Assembly: GCA_040005555.1 (NCBI GenBank)
Contig: JBDTYT010000052.1
Coordinates: 1 to 12,367, forward strand
Source of the DNA: JBDTYT01 sp040005555
Lineage (GTDB): Bacteria > Actinomycetota > UBA4738 > HRBIN12
Reading direction: 5' to 3'
DNA: 12,367 bases
A program made the position numbers and the translations under genes. Numbering within the stretch: position 1 is the stretch's first letter; the number at the start of each line of letters is the position of its first letter. This document shows, piece by piece, positions 1-7,328 of this stretch. The notes beneath the pieces were generated by a model. It was not told where the DNA came from. It was given only the letters and a program-made list of their open reading frames with translations, and searched no databases.

Positions 1-60
1 CACGAAGTAGGGCGAACCGACGTGCGGATCGGAGATGTGGGCGATCGTGACCACGGTCAT
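1..60 (-). CDS. Metallophosphoesterase, N-terminal fragment
   Basis: The first 20 codons of a gene that leaves the window at its left edge. The ATG is the complement of bases 58-60, and the peptide reads MTVVTIAHISDPHVGSPYFV. The block AHISDPHVG is the first metal-binding motif (D-x-H) of calcineurin-like phosphoesterases, in which Asp and His coordinate the dinuclear metal centre. Enzymes of this class hydrolyse phosphomonoesters or cyclic nucleotides, but the substrate cannot be told from 20 residues. The gene diverges from marP; the two likely start codons are 37 bases apart. A TAGACT hexamer (70 to 65, minus) ends four bases before the ATG and may belong to its promoter. Family assignment is fairly sure because motif and position both fit; the specific function is unknown. 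Confidence 0.72.
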   Translation of the reverse strand, partial: MTVVTIAHISDPHVGSPYFV

Positions 61-97
61 GTCTAGTCTAGCCCGGCCGCGTGGGACGATACGGCTC

Positions 98-1267
98 GTG
101 AACGCGCTCGATCTGGTGGTGCTCCTCGTCCTCGTCGTGGCCGGATTCTCTGGGTATCGGCGAGGACTGCTGCTCCAGGTCTTCACCTTCGGAGGACTGC
201 TCGTCGGACTCGCGGCCGGCGCGGTGCTCGCGCCCAGGCTCGCGGGCCTCGTGGAGAGCTCAGCCGCGCAGGCGATCGTCGCGGTGGTGACGCTATTCGC
301 GATGGGGGCTGCCGGCGATGGGGCCGGTTGGCTCATCGGCGCCCGAGCGCGAGCCCGAGCTCGCCGCTCGCCGTTCGGGGTGGCGGACGCCGCGGGCGGC
401 GCCGGGGTCTCCGTGGTCGCCACCTTGCTCGTGGTCTGGTTCGTCGGCCTCAACCTCGTGAACGGTCCGGTGCCGCAGATCGCGTCGCAGATCCAAGGCT
501 CCGCGATCGTTCGGGCCCTGGACCGCACGCTCCCGCCTCCACCCTCGCTTCTCGCGCAGGTCCGGCAGTTCTTCAACTCGGTCGGCTTCCCCGACGTCTT
601 CTCCGGGATCCCCCCGGCGCCCGCCGCTCCCGTCCGTGCACCGACCCAGGCCCAGGCGCGACGGGCGTTCGAAGCCGCGGACCAGAGCACGCTCAGGGTC
701 GTCGGACAGGCGTGCGACCACATCATCGAGGGCTCGGGGTTCGTCGTGGCCGACTCCTACGTCCTCACGAACGCCCACGTCGTCGCCGGGGTGCGTGAGC
801 CCCAGGTGCAGTCCGGCGATGGTGGTAGCACCTCGGCCAGGACGGTGCTGTTCGACCCCGATCTGGACCTCGCGGTCCTGCGGGTGCAGGGCACACCGCC
901 TGTGCTCCCGTTGCTCCAGACCCTCGCCGGCCGCGGCGCCAAGGGCGCCATCCTCGGGTACCCCGGAGGAGGTGCGCTCACCGGAAGCGCCGGCGCCGTT
1001 CGAGACGCGATCGATGCCGTGGGACACGACATCTACGGGCGCAGTCAGGTCGATCGGGAGGTGTACGAGCTGCAGGGCGTCGTGCGGGCCGGGAACTCGG
1101 GCGGCCCGTTCGTGCTGGTGGACGGACGTGTTGCGGGCGTCGTCTTCGCGGCCTCGACGACGGATGAGGGCATCGGGTACGCCATCCCGACGACGGTCGC
1201 GATGCCTGATCTGCGTGCGGCGATCGGCCTCACGCAGGGGGTCTCGACCGGTCCCTGCCTTCCGTAG
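98..1267 (+). CDS. marP: MarP-like membrane-anchored serine protease (CvpA + trypsin-like domains)
   Basis: A 389-residue membrane protease. Residues 1-122 carry about four hydrophobic segments of the CvpA/colicin V production type (about 5-17, 24-46, 58-80 and 101-122), with an Arg-Ala-rich basic loop at 82-90. A Pro/Ala-rich linker (about 145-182) leads to an extracytoplasmic chymotrypsin-fold domain. The triad is visible: His227 in TNAHVV, Asp257 in DLDLAVL and Ser334 in GNSGGP. Cys206 and Cys387 are 181 residues apart, the spacing of the disulfide cysteines I recall for M. tuberculosis MarP (Rv3671c), a periplasmic protease needed for acid and oxidative stress resistance. GTG 98 is preferred because it places the membrane segment at the N-terminus and has GGGA 11 bases upstream. 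In-frame ATGs at 35 and 59 would overlap the divergent gene. Its stop lies 2 bases from that of the convergent debranching gene. Confidence 0.88.
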   Translation: MNALDLVVLLVLVVAGFSGYRRGLLLQVFTFGGLLVGLAAGAVLAPRLAGLVESSAAQAIVAVVTLFAMGAAGDGAGWLIGARARARARRSPFGVADAAGGAGVSVVATLLVVWFVGLNLVNGPVPQIASQIQGSAIVRALDRTLPPPPSLLAQVRQFFNSVGFPDVFSGIPPAPAAPVRAPTQAQARRAFEAADQSTLRVVGQACDHIIEGSGFVVADSYVLTNAHVVAGVREPQVQSGDGGSTSARTVLFDPDLDLAVLRVQGTPPVLPLLQTLAGRGAKGAILGYPGGGALTGSAGAVRDAIDAVGHDIYGRSQVDREVYELQGVVRAGNSGGPFVLVDGRVAGVVFAASTTDEGIGYAIPTTVAMPDLRAAIGLTQGVSTGPCLP

Positions 1268-1269
1268 AC

Positions 1270-3459
1270 CTACTCCTCCATCACCACGCGGAGGTCGCCT
1301 TCGCGCGACAGCAGGGAGAACGAGGTGATCTCGCCCTCCCTGCGAAAGACCAGCGAGATGCGGCTGTCGCCGACCGCGAGGTTGCGGACCTCCACCGTGT
1401 TGAGCCAGGTGGGGAGGTGCGGCTTGTTCACGGTAAGGAGGTTCTCGTGCGCACGCGCAGAGATCCCCAACAGGGCCTGGAGCATGAGGAACGGCGAACC
1501 GGCCGCCCACGCCTGCGGCGAGCACGCGACCGGATAGCTCACCGGTCGGTTCGGGGTGCGGCGTGTGAAGCCGCAGAACAGCTCGGGCAGGCGCAGGTAG
1601 TCGGCCTGGATGGCCGCGTCGAACAGCGCCGTTGCCACTCGGTTCGTGGAACGTGCGAACCCGTACCGCTTGAGCCCGGCGGCGATGAGCGCGTTGTCGT
1701 GCGGCCACACCGATCCGTTGTGGTAGCTCATCGGGTTGTACGCCGCCGCCGCCTTGCTCATGGTGCGGATGCCCCAACCGCTGAACATGTCGGGTGCGAG
1801 CAGGCGTTTCGCGAGAGCGACGGCTTTCTCTTCGTCGACGATGTCGCAGTACAAGCCGTGCCCCGGATTCGACATCACGGTGCGGATCTGGCGTTTGTCG
1901 GCATCGAGCGCGGCCGCGAAGTACTTCTCGTCCTCCATCCAGAAAGCCTCGTTGAAGCGCAGCTTCAACAGGTCCGCCTGATCCTGGAGGCGGTGCGAGT
2001 CCTCGATGCGGCCGAGGACCCGGTAGACGTCCGCCATCCGTGTTTTCGCCAGGTAGACGTACCCTTGCACCTCCGAGAGCGCGATGGGAGGCTCGGCGAT
2101 GCGGCCGTCGGCGTGGACCATCGAGTCGTGCGAGTCCTTCCACCCTTGGTTGCGGATACCACGGGGCGAACGGCTGAGGTACTCGACGAAGCCGTCGCCG
2201 TCGAGGTCGCCGTAACGATCGATCCATTTCAGCGCAGACTCGACGGCCGGCAGCAGGTGTTCGGCGAACGCGACATCGCCCGTCCAGCGCAGGTGTTGGG
2301 CGTACAAGATCACGAACCACGGCGTGGAGTCCACCGACCCGAAGTAGGGCGTATGCGGGACGACGCCCGCGCCGGCGAGCTCGCCCTGACGCACCTCGTG
2401 CAGGATCTTGCCCGGCTGCTCGTCGCGCCAGTCGTCGACCTCGGTGCCCTGACGCGCGGCGAGGAGCTCGAGGGCCTCGCGCGCGGGGCGCGGGTTCACC
2501 ATGAGGAGTTGATGTGACGCGATGAGCGCGTCGCGGCCGAAGACGGTGACGTACCAGGGGATCCCCGCGGCGAGGACGTTTCCGCCACCGGTCTGCGTGT
2601 ACAGGGCGCGTAGGTCCCGCAGGCTGCGGTCCAGCAGCTGGTTGAACAGTTCGTTGTCGGTGACGATCTGGGTGGACTCGCGCTCCCACTCCTCGTAGGA
2701 GCGCCGCAGCTCGTGCACCGCGACGTCGAAGTCCGCTCCGGGGGGCTCGACGTCGCCGATGACCGGCTCGATGGTCATCCCCACGAGCTTCGTCTGGTAC
2801 GGCCCCAGGTGCACGCGGAAGATCGCGGTCACCAACCGCCCCGAGGTGGTGAGCGAATCGGGCTGAGCGCCGAACGCGATGCGGGTGATCCTCCGCACGT
2901 GGTCGAGCCCGTCGATGCCGAACTCGACCCGTCCGTCGACGACGGCCGGATCCTCCGGCGGGGCGTGCTGCTCCTGCAGCATGCCGCGGACCTCGAAGAT
3001 GTCCGCGAAGTCGGCCCCGAACACGAACTCGAGATCGATCGACACGGCGAAGGCGTTGTAGTTCTTCACCCGCACTCGCTCGAAGAGACGGCCGTTGATC
3101 GCGCGGATGCGGCGGATGTTCAGCGTCTGCTGCGGGACCGTGAGCACGTCACCTTCGTACAGGTCCGGGTTCGTGAGGTCGACGTACGACATGTACGCGC
3201 GCTCGGAAGAGGAGGAGAGCAGGACGGGATCGCGACCGGAGACGGTCATCCGGAAGTGCGAGAGGAACCGCGTGTCCTTCGAATACAGTCCGAGCCCGTA
3301 ATCGCCGCCGTGATCGAGGTTCCCCTCCAGATCGGAGTACAGGAAGGTCTCGCCTTCTTTGACCGCGAGGGTCTTGCTGGCGAGGTCGGTGATCAGGACG
3401 GGTGCTGCGCCCTCGACCGGACGGTCGGGAGCCGGGCGAGGATCGGGCTCGGCGCTCAT
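1270..3459 (-). CDS. Glycogen debranching enzyme / amylo-alpha-1,6-glucosidase family protein
   Basis: A cytoplasmic enzyme of the bacterial amylo-alpha-1,6-glucosidase family (GH133-like), expected to hydrolyse alpha-1,6 branch glucose in glycogen or related glucans. From ATG 3459 it has 729 residues. The N-terminal beta-rich domain (about 20-265) shows the family features KEGETFLYSDLEGN and YSKDTRFLS. The C-terminal (alpha/alpha)6-barrel domain (about 270-729) has GIPWY and FGRDA (about 299-311), RNQGWKDS (about 436-443) and YHNGSVWPHDN (about 579-589), all typical substrate-pocket blocks. The frame stays open to an ATG at 3543 (757 residues). However, a TTGAAG-17-TACACT promoter and GGGAGGAG (3492 to 3485) lie inside that extension, so GTG 3471 or ATG 3459 is more likely. 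It follows thrB by about 115 bases but looks separately transcribed. Family call sure; exact substrate and start less so. Confidence 0.85.
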   Translation of the reverse strand: MSAEPDPRPAPDRPVEGAAPVLITDLASKTLAVKEGETFLYSDLEGNLDHGGDYGLGLYSKDTRFLSHFRMTVSGRDPVLLSSSSERAYMSYVDLTNPDLYEGDVLTVPQQTLNIRRIRAINGRLFERVRVKNYNAFAVSIDLEFVFGADFADIFEVRGMLQEQHAPPEDPAVVDGRVEFGIDGLDHVRRITRIAFGAQPDSLTTSGRLVTAIFRVHLGPYQTKLVGMTIEPVIGDVEPPGADFDVAVHELRRSYEEWERESTQIVTDNELFNQLLDRSLRDLRALYTQTGGGNVLAAGIPWYVTVFGRDALIASHQLLMVNPRPAREALELLAARQGTEVDDWRDEQPGKILHEVRQGELAGAGVVPHTPYFGSVDSTPWFVILYAQHLRWTGDVAFAEHLLPAVESALKWIDRYGDLDGDGFVEYLSRSPRGIRNQGWKDSHDSMVHADGRIAEPPIALSEVQGYVYLAKTRMADVYRVLGRIEDSHRLQDQADLLKLRFNEAFWMEDEKYFAAALDADKRQIRTVMSNPGHGLYCDIVDEEKAVALAKRLLAPDMFSGWGIRTMSKAAAAYNPMSYHNGSVWPHDNALIAAGLKRYGFARSTNRVATALFDAAIQADYLRLPELFCGFTRRTPNRPVSYPVACSPQAWAAGSPFLMLQALLGISARAHENLLTVNKPHLPTWLNTVEVRNLAVGDSRISLVFRREGEITSFSLLSREGDLRVVMEE

Positions 3460-3508
3460 GGGTTTCCGCACGTGGTCGGCGCGGCTCCTCCCACGCACCG
3501 CACCACCG

Positions 3509-3537
3509 AGTGTAGGTTCGCCGTCATCGCGCTTCAA
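3509..3537 (-). promoter_or_regulatory. Candidate sigma-70-type promoter for the debranching gene
   Basis: On the minus strand TTGAAG (3537 to 3532) is followed after exactly 17 bases by TACACT (3514 to 3509). This matches a housekeeping promoter (TTGACA/TAnnnT). Transcription would begin near 3502, upstream of GGGAGGAG at 3492 to 3485 and of the GTG 3471 and ATG 3459 start candidates. It lies inside the longest open frame, so it argues against ATG 3543 as the start. Confidence 0.5.
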
Positions 3538-3558
3538 TGACATCGGTCACTTCGTCGT

Positions 3559-3574
3559 CCGCCTGAGCGGGCGG
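3559..3574 (-). terminator. Short GC hairpin just after thrB
   Basis: Directly after the thrB TGA (3577 to 3575), the minus strand has CCGCC, a six-base loop, and GGCGG. The five GC pairs could form a hairpin at the end of the thr operon. No T-run follows, so it would be a weak or factor-assisted terminator, or chance in such GC-rich DNA. Confidence 0.3.
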
Positions 3575-4435
3575 TCAACCTTGGAGGATCTCGACGCCGC
3601 GCGCATGAACGGGTAGGCGGAGCGCGCGCCAGCCCTCACTGGGCTCGCGTACCGGACGAGCGTCGGTCTCGAACGCGAGAAGCGCCGGGCCGGAGCCGGA
3701 TACGCAGACCGGAACGCCGTTGCTCTTCAACGCATGGAACAGCTCCTCAGCCTCCGGAACAAGACCGAGACGCACCCGCTGATGCAACCGGTCCTCGAGC
3801 GCGTCGGCGAGTAGGTCCGGGCGCTGCGTCAGCGCGAGGATCGCGAGGGCCGATCTGCCCGCGTTGAAAGCCGCGTCCGCCAGCGACGTCGAGGTCGGGA
3901 GCGCGGCACGGGCTGCCCAGGTCGAGACCCGGGCGCCGTCCGGAACGAGGGCGACCGGGCGGAGCGATGGGTCCGGCTCCAGCCGGACGGCGTCGCGGTC
4001 GCCGAACGCGAGGGTGAGTCCCCCCAAGATCGCCGCGGCCGCGTTGTCCCCATGCCCTTCGAGTGCGCTCGCCAGCGTGAGCATCCGGTTCGCGTCGAGC
4101 CCGACCCCCAGGAGCCGGGATCCGAGGGCGATACCCGCCACGCATGCCGCCGACGACGACCCGAGCCCCCGTTGAACGGGGACTCGGTTCACGCCGTGGA
4201 GAGCGAACCGGGGAAGCCGCTTCCCGGCGGACCCTGCGACATGTTCGAGGGCGCGGCTCACCATGTCGGTCCCGTCGGTGGGGAGCTCGTCGGCGCCCTC
4301 ACCCTCCCAAGTCACCCCCGGCTCGAGCTCGGTGTCGAGGGTCACCTCGTTGCACAGGTCGAGCGCGAGGCCGAAGCAATCGAACCCGGGACCGAGGTTC
4401 GCCGACGTTGCCGGCGCCCGCGCGGTGAGCCGCAC
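3575..4435 (-). CDS. thrB: Homoserine kinase
   Basis: Phosphorylates L-homoserine with ATP to O-phosphohomoserine, the substrate of threonine synthase. The 286-residue protein is of GHMP-kinase type and near the usual length of about 300. The N-terminus APATSANLGPGFD (residues 7-19) is the family's first conserved block. The ATP-binding glycine/serine loop RGLGSSSAA is at 89-97. The third block reads EGHGDNAAAAILGG (126-139), with Gly where EGHPDN is usual. The GTG start (4435) lies three bases after the thrC stop, so translation is probably coupled; no strong Shine-Dalgarno is seen. It is the last gene of the thr set. Cytoplasmic enzyme; identification is sure from motif and neighbours. Confidence 0.95.
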   Translation of the reverse strand: MRLTARAPATSANLGPGFDCFGLALDLCNEVTLDTELEPGVTWEGEGADELPTDGTDMVSRALEHVAGSAGKRLPRFALHGVNRVPVQRGLGSSSAACVAGIALGSRLLGVGLDANRMLTLASALEGHGDNAAAAILGGLTLAFGDRDAVRLEPDPSLRPVALVPDGARVSTWAARAALPTSTSLADAAFNAGRSALAILALTQRPDLLADALEDRLHQRVRLGLVPEAEELFHALKSNGVPVCVSGSGPALLAFETDARPVREPSEGWRALRLPVHARGVEILQG

Positions 4436-4438
4436 GCG

Positions 4439-5494
4439 TTAGAGCCCCAGCTCGGCGGCGACCGCGTGCGCGTCCACCGGGACCGAAGGCGGGTGCGCAG
4501 CGCCGGCGATCGCCCACTCCGGATCCTTCAACCCGTGGCCGGTGAGGACGCAGACGAGGGTCGCGCCGGCCGCGAGCAGTCCCTCGGCCGCGAGGTGCAG
4601 CAGTCCTGCCACCGAGGCGGCCGACGCCGGCTCGGCGAACAGACCCTCGTGCGCCACTCGGCGATACGCCACGAGGATCTGTCGGTCCGTCACCGACATG
4701 ATCGCGCCCTCGGACTCCTTCGCGGCGGCGATCGCGAGATCCCACGAGGCGGGGTTGCCGATGCGGATCGCCGTGGCGATCGTCTGCGGGTTCGCGACGG
4801 GTTCACCGAGCACGAGCGGCGCGGCGCCCGCCGCTTGGAACCCGAACAGGCGCGGGGGCTCGGCGATGACCGCATCGGCCAGGTACTCGGAGTACCCGAT
4901 CCAGTGGCTCGAGATGTTGCCGGCGTTGCCGACGGGGACGAGGTGCAGATCCGGGGCACGACCGAGCGCGTCGCAGACCTCGAACGCCAGCGTCTTCTGC
5001 CCCTGCAGGCGGTAGGGGTTCACCGAATTCACGAGAGTCACGGGATAGTGCGCGGCGAGATCTTGCGCGAGCTCGAGCGATTCATCGAAGTTGCCCTCGA
5101 CCTCGAGCACCCGAGCGCCGTGGACGAGGGTCTGCGCCATCTTCCCGAGCGCGATCTTGCCTTTCGGCACGAGCACCGCGCACGTGAGCCCGGCCTTCGC
5201 AGCGTAGGCGGCTGCCGAGGCGCTGGTATTGCCGGTCGAGGCGCACACGACGGCCTTCGAGCCCTCCTCCACGGCCTTGGAGATCGCGAGCGTCATCCCA
5301 CGATCCTTGAAGGAGCCCGTCGGGTTCGCCCCTTCGTACTTCAGCCACACCTCGCATCCGGTCTCCGCCGACAAGGACTCGGAGCGCACGAGCGGCGTGC
5401 CGCCCTCGCAGAGCGTGACGACGGGAGTGGCCTCGGACACGGGCAGGCGCTCTCGGTACTCCTCGATGACGCCGCGCCACTGGGCGGAGGTCAT
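4439..5494 (-). CDS. thrC: Threonine synthase
   Basis: PLP-dependent enzyme converting O-phosphohomoserine to L-threonine and phosphate, the last step of threonine synthesis. It has 351 residues, close to the roughly 350-360 of actinobacterial ThrC. The PLP Schiff-base lysine is Lys63 in PTGSFKDRG. ASTGNTSAS (85-93) and the phosphate-binding loop GNAGN (189-193) are fold-type II features, and SVNPYRLQGQKT (157-168) is typical of ThrC. The frame is open upstream to 5782, but the start is ATG 5494: it overlaps the hom stop as ATGA, has a strong Shine-Dalgarno just upstream, and begins where the family does. The upstream extension would lie wholly within hom. Coupled to hom upstream and thrB downstream. 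Confidence 0.96.
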   Translation of the reverse strand: MTSAQWRGVIEEYRERLPVSEATPVVTLCEGGTPLVRSESLSAETGCEVWLKYEGANPTGSFKDRGMTLAISKAVEEGSKAVVCASTGNTSASAAAYAAKAGLTCAVLVPKGKIALGKMAQTLVHGARVLEVEGNFDESLELAQDLAAHYPVTLVNSVNPYRLQGQKTLAFEVCDALGRAPDLHLVPVGNAGNISSHWIGYSEYLADAVIAEPPRLFGFQAAGAAPLVLGEPVANPQTIATAIRIGNPASWDLAIAAAKESEGAIMSVTDRQILVAYRRVAHEGLFAEPASAASVAGLLHLAAEGLLAAGATLVCVLTGHGLKDPEWAIAGAAHPPSVPVDAHAVAAELGL

Positions 5495-6783
5495 TCCTCC
5501 GCCTCCACCCGAAGGACGCTGCGGACCTCCTCGACGGCCTTGAGGTCTCGGAGCTCGATGACGGCCTGCTGGAAGCTCCCCTCGCGCGCGCGGTGCGTGA
5601 TGAACACGAGCTGCGCATCCGCGCCCGTCCCTTCCTGCCACACGCTCTTGATCGAGACCTCGTTGCGGCCGAACACGCTCGCGATCTCGGCCAGGACGCC
5701 GGGTCGGTCCTCGACCCGCAGCAAGATGTAGTACTGACCTTCGGTCTCCGCCATCGGGCGGATCGTGCGCTCGTGGAAGCACGTGCAGCCGACGCCCCGG
5801 GTACCGGCGAGCAGGTTGCGAGCCACCGTGACGAGGTCGCCGACGACGGCGACCGCCGTCGCGTCGCCGCCTGCTCCCCTGCCGTAGAACATCAGCTCTC
5901 CGATGTTCGGTCCCTCCACGAACACCGCGTTGAACGCGTCGCGGACGCTCGCGAGCGGGTGCGCCTCGGGGATCATCGCGGGGTGCACGCGCGCGGCGAT
6001 CCGATCGTCAGATCCCATCTCGGCGATCCCGAGCAGCTTCACGACGTAGCCGAGCCGCCGCGCGTACTCGATGTCCTCGGTACGCACGCCCGAGATCCCC
6101 TCCCGGTACACATCGCTGGAGACGACACGGGCGTTGAACGCGATCGAGGCGAGGATCGCCATCTTGGCGGCGGCGTCGTGACCGTCGACGTCGGCGGCGG
6201 GGTCGGCTTCCGCGTAGCCGAGCGCCTGCGCCTCGGACAGGACGTCCTCGAACGAGCGAGCTTCCTCGGACATCTTCGTGAGGATGAAGTTCGTGGTCCC
6301 GTTCACGATGCCGGTGACGCGGGTGAGCCGCTCACCCGTCAGCGATTCCTTCAGGGGCCGGATCAACGGGATCCCTCCGCCCACGGAGGCCTCGAAGTAC
6401 AGATCGAGGGCTGCCGCGTCCGACGCGTCGAAGAGCTCACGGCCGTGCGTCGCGAGCAGTTCCTTGTTCGCTGTCACGACCGGCTTCGCGTGGTCGAACG
6501 CACGGAGCACGAGGGAACGTGCTGGTTCGATCCCTCCGAGGAGCTCGCATACGATGTCGATGTCCGGGTCGTCGACGATCGAGCCGCCGTCGGCGGTGAA
6601 CACCGAGGACGGGAGCGGGACGGCCCGCTCGCGACCAGCGTCGCGGACGGCGACGCGCGTGACCTCGAGCCGGCACCCGGCACGCGCCGCGATGTCGCTG
6701 CGGTGCGCGTCGAGCACCCGGATCACCGCCGCGCCGACGTTGCCGCAGCCGAGCAGACCGAGGCGGATCACGCGCTCGCTCAC
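5491..6783 (-). CDS. hom: Homoserine dehydrogenase (with C-terminal ACT domain)
   Basis: Reduces L-aspartate 4-semialdehyde to L-homoserine with NAD(P)H, the step that commits carbon to threonine and methionine. The protein has 430 residues. The Rossmann nucleotide-binding loop GLLGCGNVG is at 9-17, TANKELL (105-111) belongs to the nucleotide/substrate region, and GIVNGTTNFIL is at 158-168. DVDGHDAAAKMAI (198-210) contains the likely catalytic pair Asp203 and Lys207. An ACT domain occupies about 350-425 (YYILLRVEDRPGVLAEI), which in this family commonly mediates feedback inhibition by threonine. The GTG start (6783) overlaps the stop of the acetyltransferase gene as GTGA and has GGGGGA five bases upstream. 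Not fused to aspartate kinase, as usual in actinobacteria. Confidence 0.96.
   Translation of the reverse strand: MSERVIRLGLLGCGNVGAAVIRVLDAHRSDIAARAGCRLEVTRVAVRDAGRERAVPLPSSVFTADGGSIVDDPDIDIVCELLGGIEPARSLVLRAFDHAKPVVTANKELLATHGRELFDASDAAALDLYFEASVGGGIPLIRPLKESLTGERLTRVTGIVNGTTNFILTKMSEEARSFEDVLSEAQALGYAEADPAADVDGHDAAAKMAILASIAFNARVVSSDVYREGISGVRTEDIEYARRLGYVVKLLGIAEMGSDDRIAARVHPAMIPEAHPLASVRDAFNAVFVEGPNIGELMFYGRGAGGDATAVAVVGDLVTVARNLLAGTRGVGCTCFHERTIRPMAETEGQYYILLRVEDRPGVLAEIASVFGRNEVSIKSVWQEGTGADAQLVFITHRAREGSFQQAVIELRDLKAVEEVRSVLRVEAEE
5495..5506 (-). promoter_or_regulatory. Strong ribosome binding site that fixes the thrC start
   Basis: The minus strand reads GGAGGCGGAGGA directly before ATG 5494. 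The first GGAGG stands seven bases from the ATG, the ideal spacing. It lies inside the last codons of hom, whose TGA overlaps the thrC ATG by two bases. This is the strongest ribosome site in the operon and rules out the upstream in-frame starts. Confidence 0.75.
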
Positions 6784-7328
6784 GCGCGTCCCCCGTCTCC
6801 ATCGCCCAACCAGACCGCCATCAAGATCTCGTCCTCGTAGCCGTAGGACTTCTTCTCGTGCCGAACGAGCCTACCCTCCTGATCGAAGCCGAACTTCCGA
6901 TAGAGCGCTTTGGCCGCCCCGTTGTGCGGATAGACCGAGAGCTCGATCTTCTCGATGCCGTGAAGCCGGCCCCAGCGCATGGCTTCGGTCATGAGCGCGG
7001 TCCCGACGCCGCGGCCTCGCCAGGACGCGGCCACGAACATCCCGAGCGTCGCGACGTGCCGCGTCGCCGGGCGATCCTCGCGGCTGATCGAGAGCGAGCC
7101 GATCAATCGTCCGTCCGCGACGGCCACCAACGTCGCCTCCCCGGTCGTCCACGAATTGCGGAATCGCCGACGGTAGTCGCGCTCACCCAGGGGCACGACC
7201 TCGGTCTGGATCCAGCGCCGCTCGGAGGCGACGGCCCGGTAGAGGTCGACGAACCCAGCTGCGTCGCTCGGCTTGGCGGGGCGCACGATCACCGCGCGGG
7301 AGATCGAGCGCTCCGCCCCCTCAGCCAT
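6780..7328 (-). CDS. GNAT-family N-acetyltransferase
   Basis: A 182-residue single-domain GNAT protein, expected to move an acetyl group from acetyl-CoA to an amine. The acetyl-CoA pyrophosphate loop is RGRGVGTAL (104-112), preceded by the strand LGMFVAASW. The later block SVYPHNGAAKALYRKFGF (131-148) holds the usual Asn136 and Tyr143 and the FGF turn. Such proteins act on protein N-termini, amino acids, polyamines or antibiotics, and the substrate cannot be read here. Its ATG (7328) overlaps the argS end by eight bases and its stop overlaps the hom start by four, so it is translationally tied into the operon. It sits between argS and hom, where lysA is found in M. tuberculosis. The overlap suggests a settled member of the operon, but a direct role in threonine or tRNA metabolism is unproven. 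Confidence 0.88.
   Translation of the reverse strand: MAEGAERSISRAVIVRPAKPSDAAGFVDLYRAVASERRWIQTEVVPLGERDYRRRFRNSWTTGEATLVAVADGRLIGSLSISREDRPATRHVATLGMFVAASWRGRGVGTALMTEAMRWGRLHGIEKIELSVYPHNGAAKALYRKFGFDQEGRLVRHEKKSYGYEDEILMAVWLGDGDGGRA

Noticed and set aside
35..97. Earlier marP starts at ATG 35 or ATG 59
   Set aside because: Both overlap the divergent metallophosphoesterase start and add residues before the membrane segment that are not expected in the family. ATG 59 cannot be wholly excluded.
341..372. Repeated GAGC/CGAG units encoding an Arg-Ala run in marP
   Set aside because: A short basic cytoplasmic loop between membrane helices; no longer repeat array is present.
293..2689. A 798-codon open frame on the minus strand through marP and the debranching gene
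   Set aside because: It lies antisense to marP and out of frame with the debranching gene. Its product is Arg/Gly/Pro-rich with no recognisable domain, typical of spurious open frames in high-GC DNA.
4052..5731. A 559-codon plus-strand open frame over thrB, thrC and hom
   Set aside because: Wholly antisense to three well-supported genes; rich in Arg, His and Asp, with no family motif.
5495..5782. N-terminal extension of threonine synthase to 5782
   Set aside because: It overlaps the ACT-domain coding part of hom in another frame, is Arg-rich without motif, and the strong ribosome site fixes ATG 5494.
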